NCBI GenBank assembly: GCA_022575985.1
Contig: JAKSXM010000237.1
Location: 5,350,501-5,414,500, forward strand
Source of the DNA: Anagrus nilaparvatae
Lineage: Eukaryota > Arthropoda > Insecta > Hymenoptera > Mymaridae
Direction: 5' to 3'
Length of the DNA stretch: 64,000 nt
Made by a program: the position numbers and the translations under genes. Below are positions 63,880-64,000 of this stretch, piece by piece (position 1 is the first letter of the stretch; each line of letters begins with the position of its first letter). A model generated the notes under the pieces. It was not told the origin of the DNA. It saw only the letters and a list, made by a program, of their open reading frames with translations, and made no database searches.

Positions 63880-64000
63880 AAATGGAAGTGATCAGCAGAG
63901 GCATCAAATCATGGGACAGATAAATCTCTGGTTAGGCGAAGACAGGCTCCAGCTACAATACTGAAAACGGAAATCGTAATGCTGACCTGTCGAAGGGTTC
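63880..64000 (+). mobile_element. R1-clade RT fragment at the window edge
   Basis: Plus-strand codons MGQINLWLGED ... KTEIVMLT match the RT segment after YADD of the R1-clade elements (INLWMGEHGLQL, PKTEIVLL). One frame break inside; runs off the window. Confidence 0.75.

Overview
This is animal genomic DNA, almost certainly from an arthropod and most likely an insect. It is very AT-rich and consists almost entirely of transposable elements nested inside one another. Only one piece of host coding sequence is recognisable: a single exon of the intraflagellar transport gene IFT172 at 1954-2059 (+), with clean splice sites on both sides. No later exon is visible, so the rest of the window probably lies in a very long TE-filled intron, or the exon is an orphan. 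The order cannot be fixed from the sequence; R1-clade LINEs, BEL/Pao and Ty3/gypsy LTR elements and Polinton remnants are all common in insects.

Region 1 (1-21.8 kb). After the exon comes a large inverted-repeat (foldback) sequence, 2.7-4.8 kb and 21.0-21.8 kb, split by a 16.2-kb Ty3/gypsy element on the minus strand (4810-20999). This element has 1395-bp LTRs, a 4-bp target duplication (AACA) and a tRNA-Lys primer site. It is unusual in two ways. First, its gag is interrupted by about 5 kb carrying a four-exon, fully open gene for a Mutator-like transposase fused to a DEDDh exonuclease. Second, downstream of integrase it carries three accessory ORFs, one with a domain resembling the TFIIS N-terminal/LEDGF integrase-binding fold.

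Region 2 (21.8-31.9 kb). A possible solo LTR is followed by an old R1-clade LINE copy (minus). Into that LINE an apparently intact BEL/Pao element (23305-30754, plus) has inserted. Its two 364-bp LTRs are identical, its target duplication is CACGG, and it has one uninterrupted 1761-codon gag-pol, so the insertion is very recent.

Region 3 (31.9-39.3 kb). A decayed Polinton/Maverick (adintovirus-like) fossil on the plus strand retains, in order, a PLA2-like gene, a retroviral-type integrase, a penton-like protein, a small pVI-like protein, the major capsid protein, a conserved unknown, an adenovirus-type cysteine protease and another unknown. DNA polymerase and packaging ATPase are not seen.

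Region 4 (39.3-58.7 kb). This region is bracketed by an inverted pair of ~390-bp repeats. It holds a deleted R1-clade LINE (plus, ~40.07-44.09 kb), a stem-loop SINE-like element, and a LINE split by a composite gypsy element (45322-57824). The composite's left LTR carries a 1.8-kb perfect-ended foldback element whose termini match the RAG recombination signal heptamer (CACAGTG) with a 5-bp duplication (Transib-like). Its leader carries a near full-length R1 element (48036-52383, 13-bp duplication). Its pol side has been replaced by a deleted BEL copy.

Region 5 (58.7-64 kb). AT-rich tandem duplications, a second stem-loop SINE-like copy, a 5'-truncated R1-clade fragment, a PIF1/Helitron helicase relic, a 504-bp relative of the Transib-like foldback, a 24-bp-type minisatellite and the edge of another R1-clade fragment.

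The genes do not form a pathway; they record successive insertions. The BEL element is the youngest insertion whose age can be read, the gypsy element with the transposase is next (about a dozen LTR differences in 1395 bp), and the Polinton and the composite gypsy are old.
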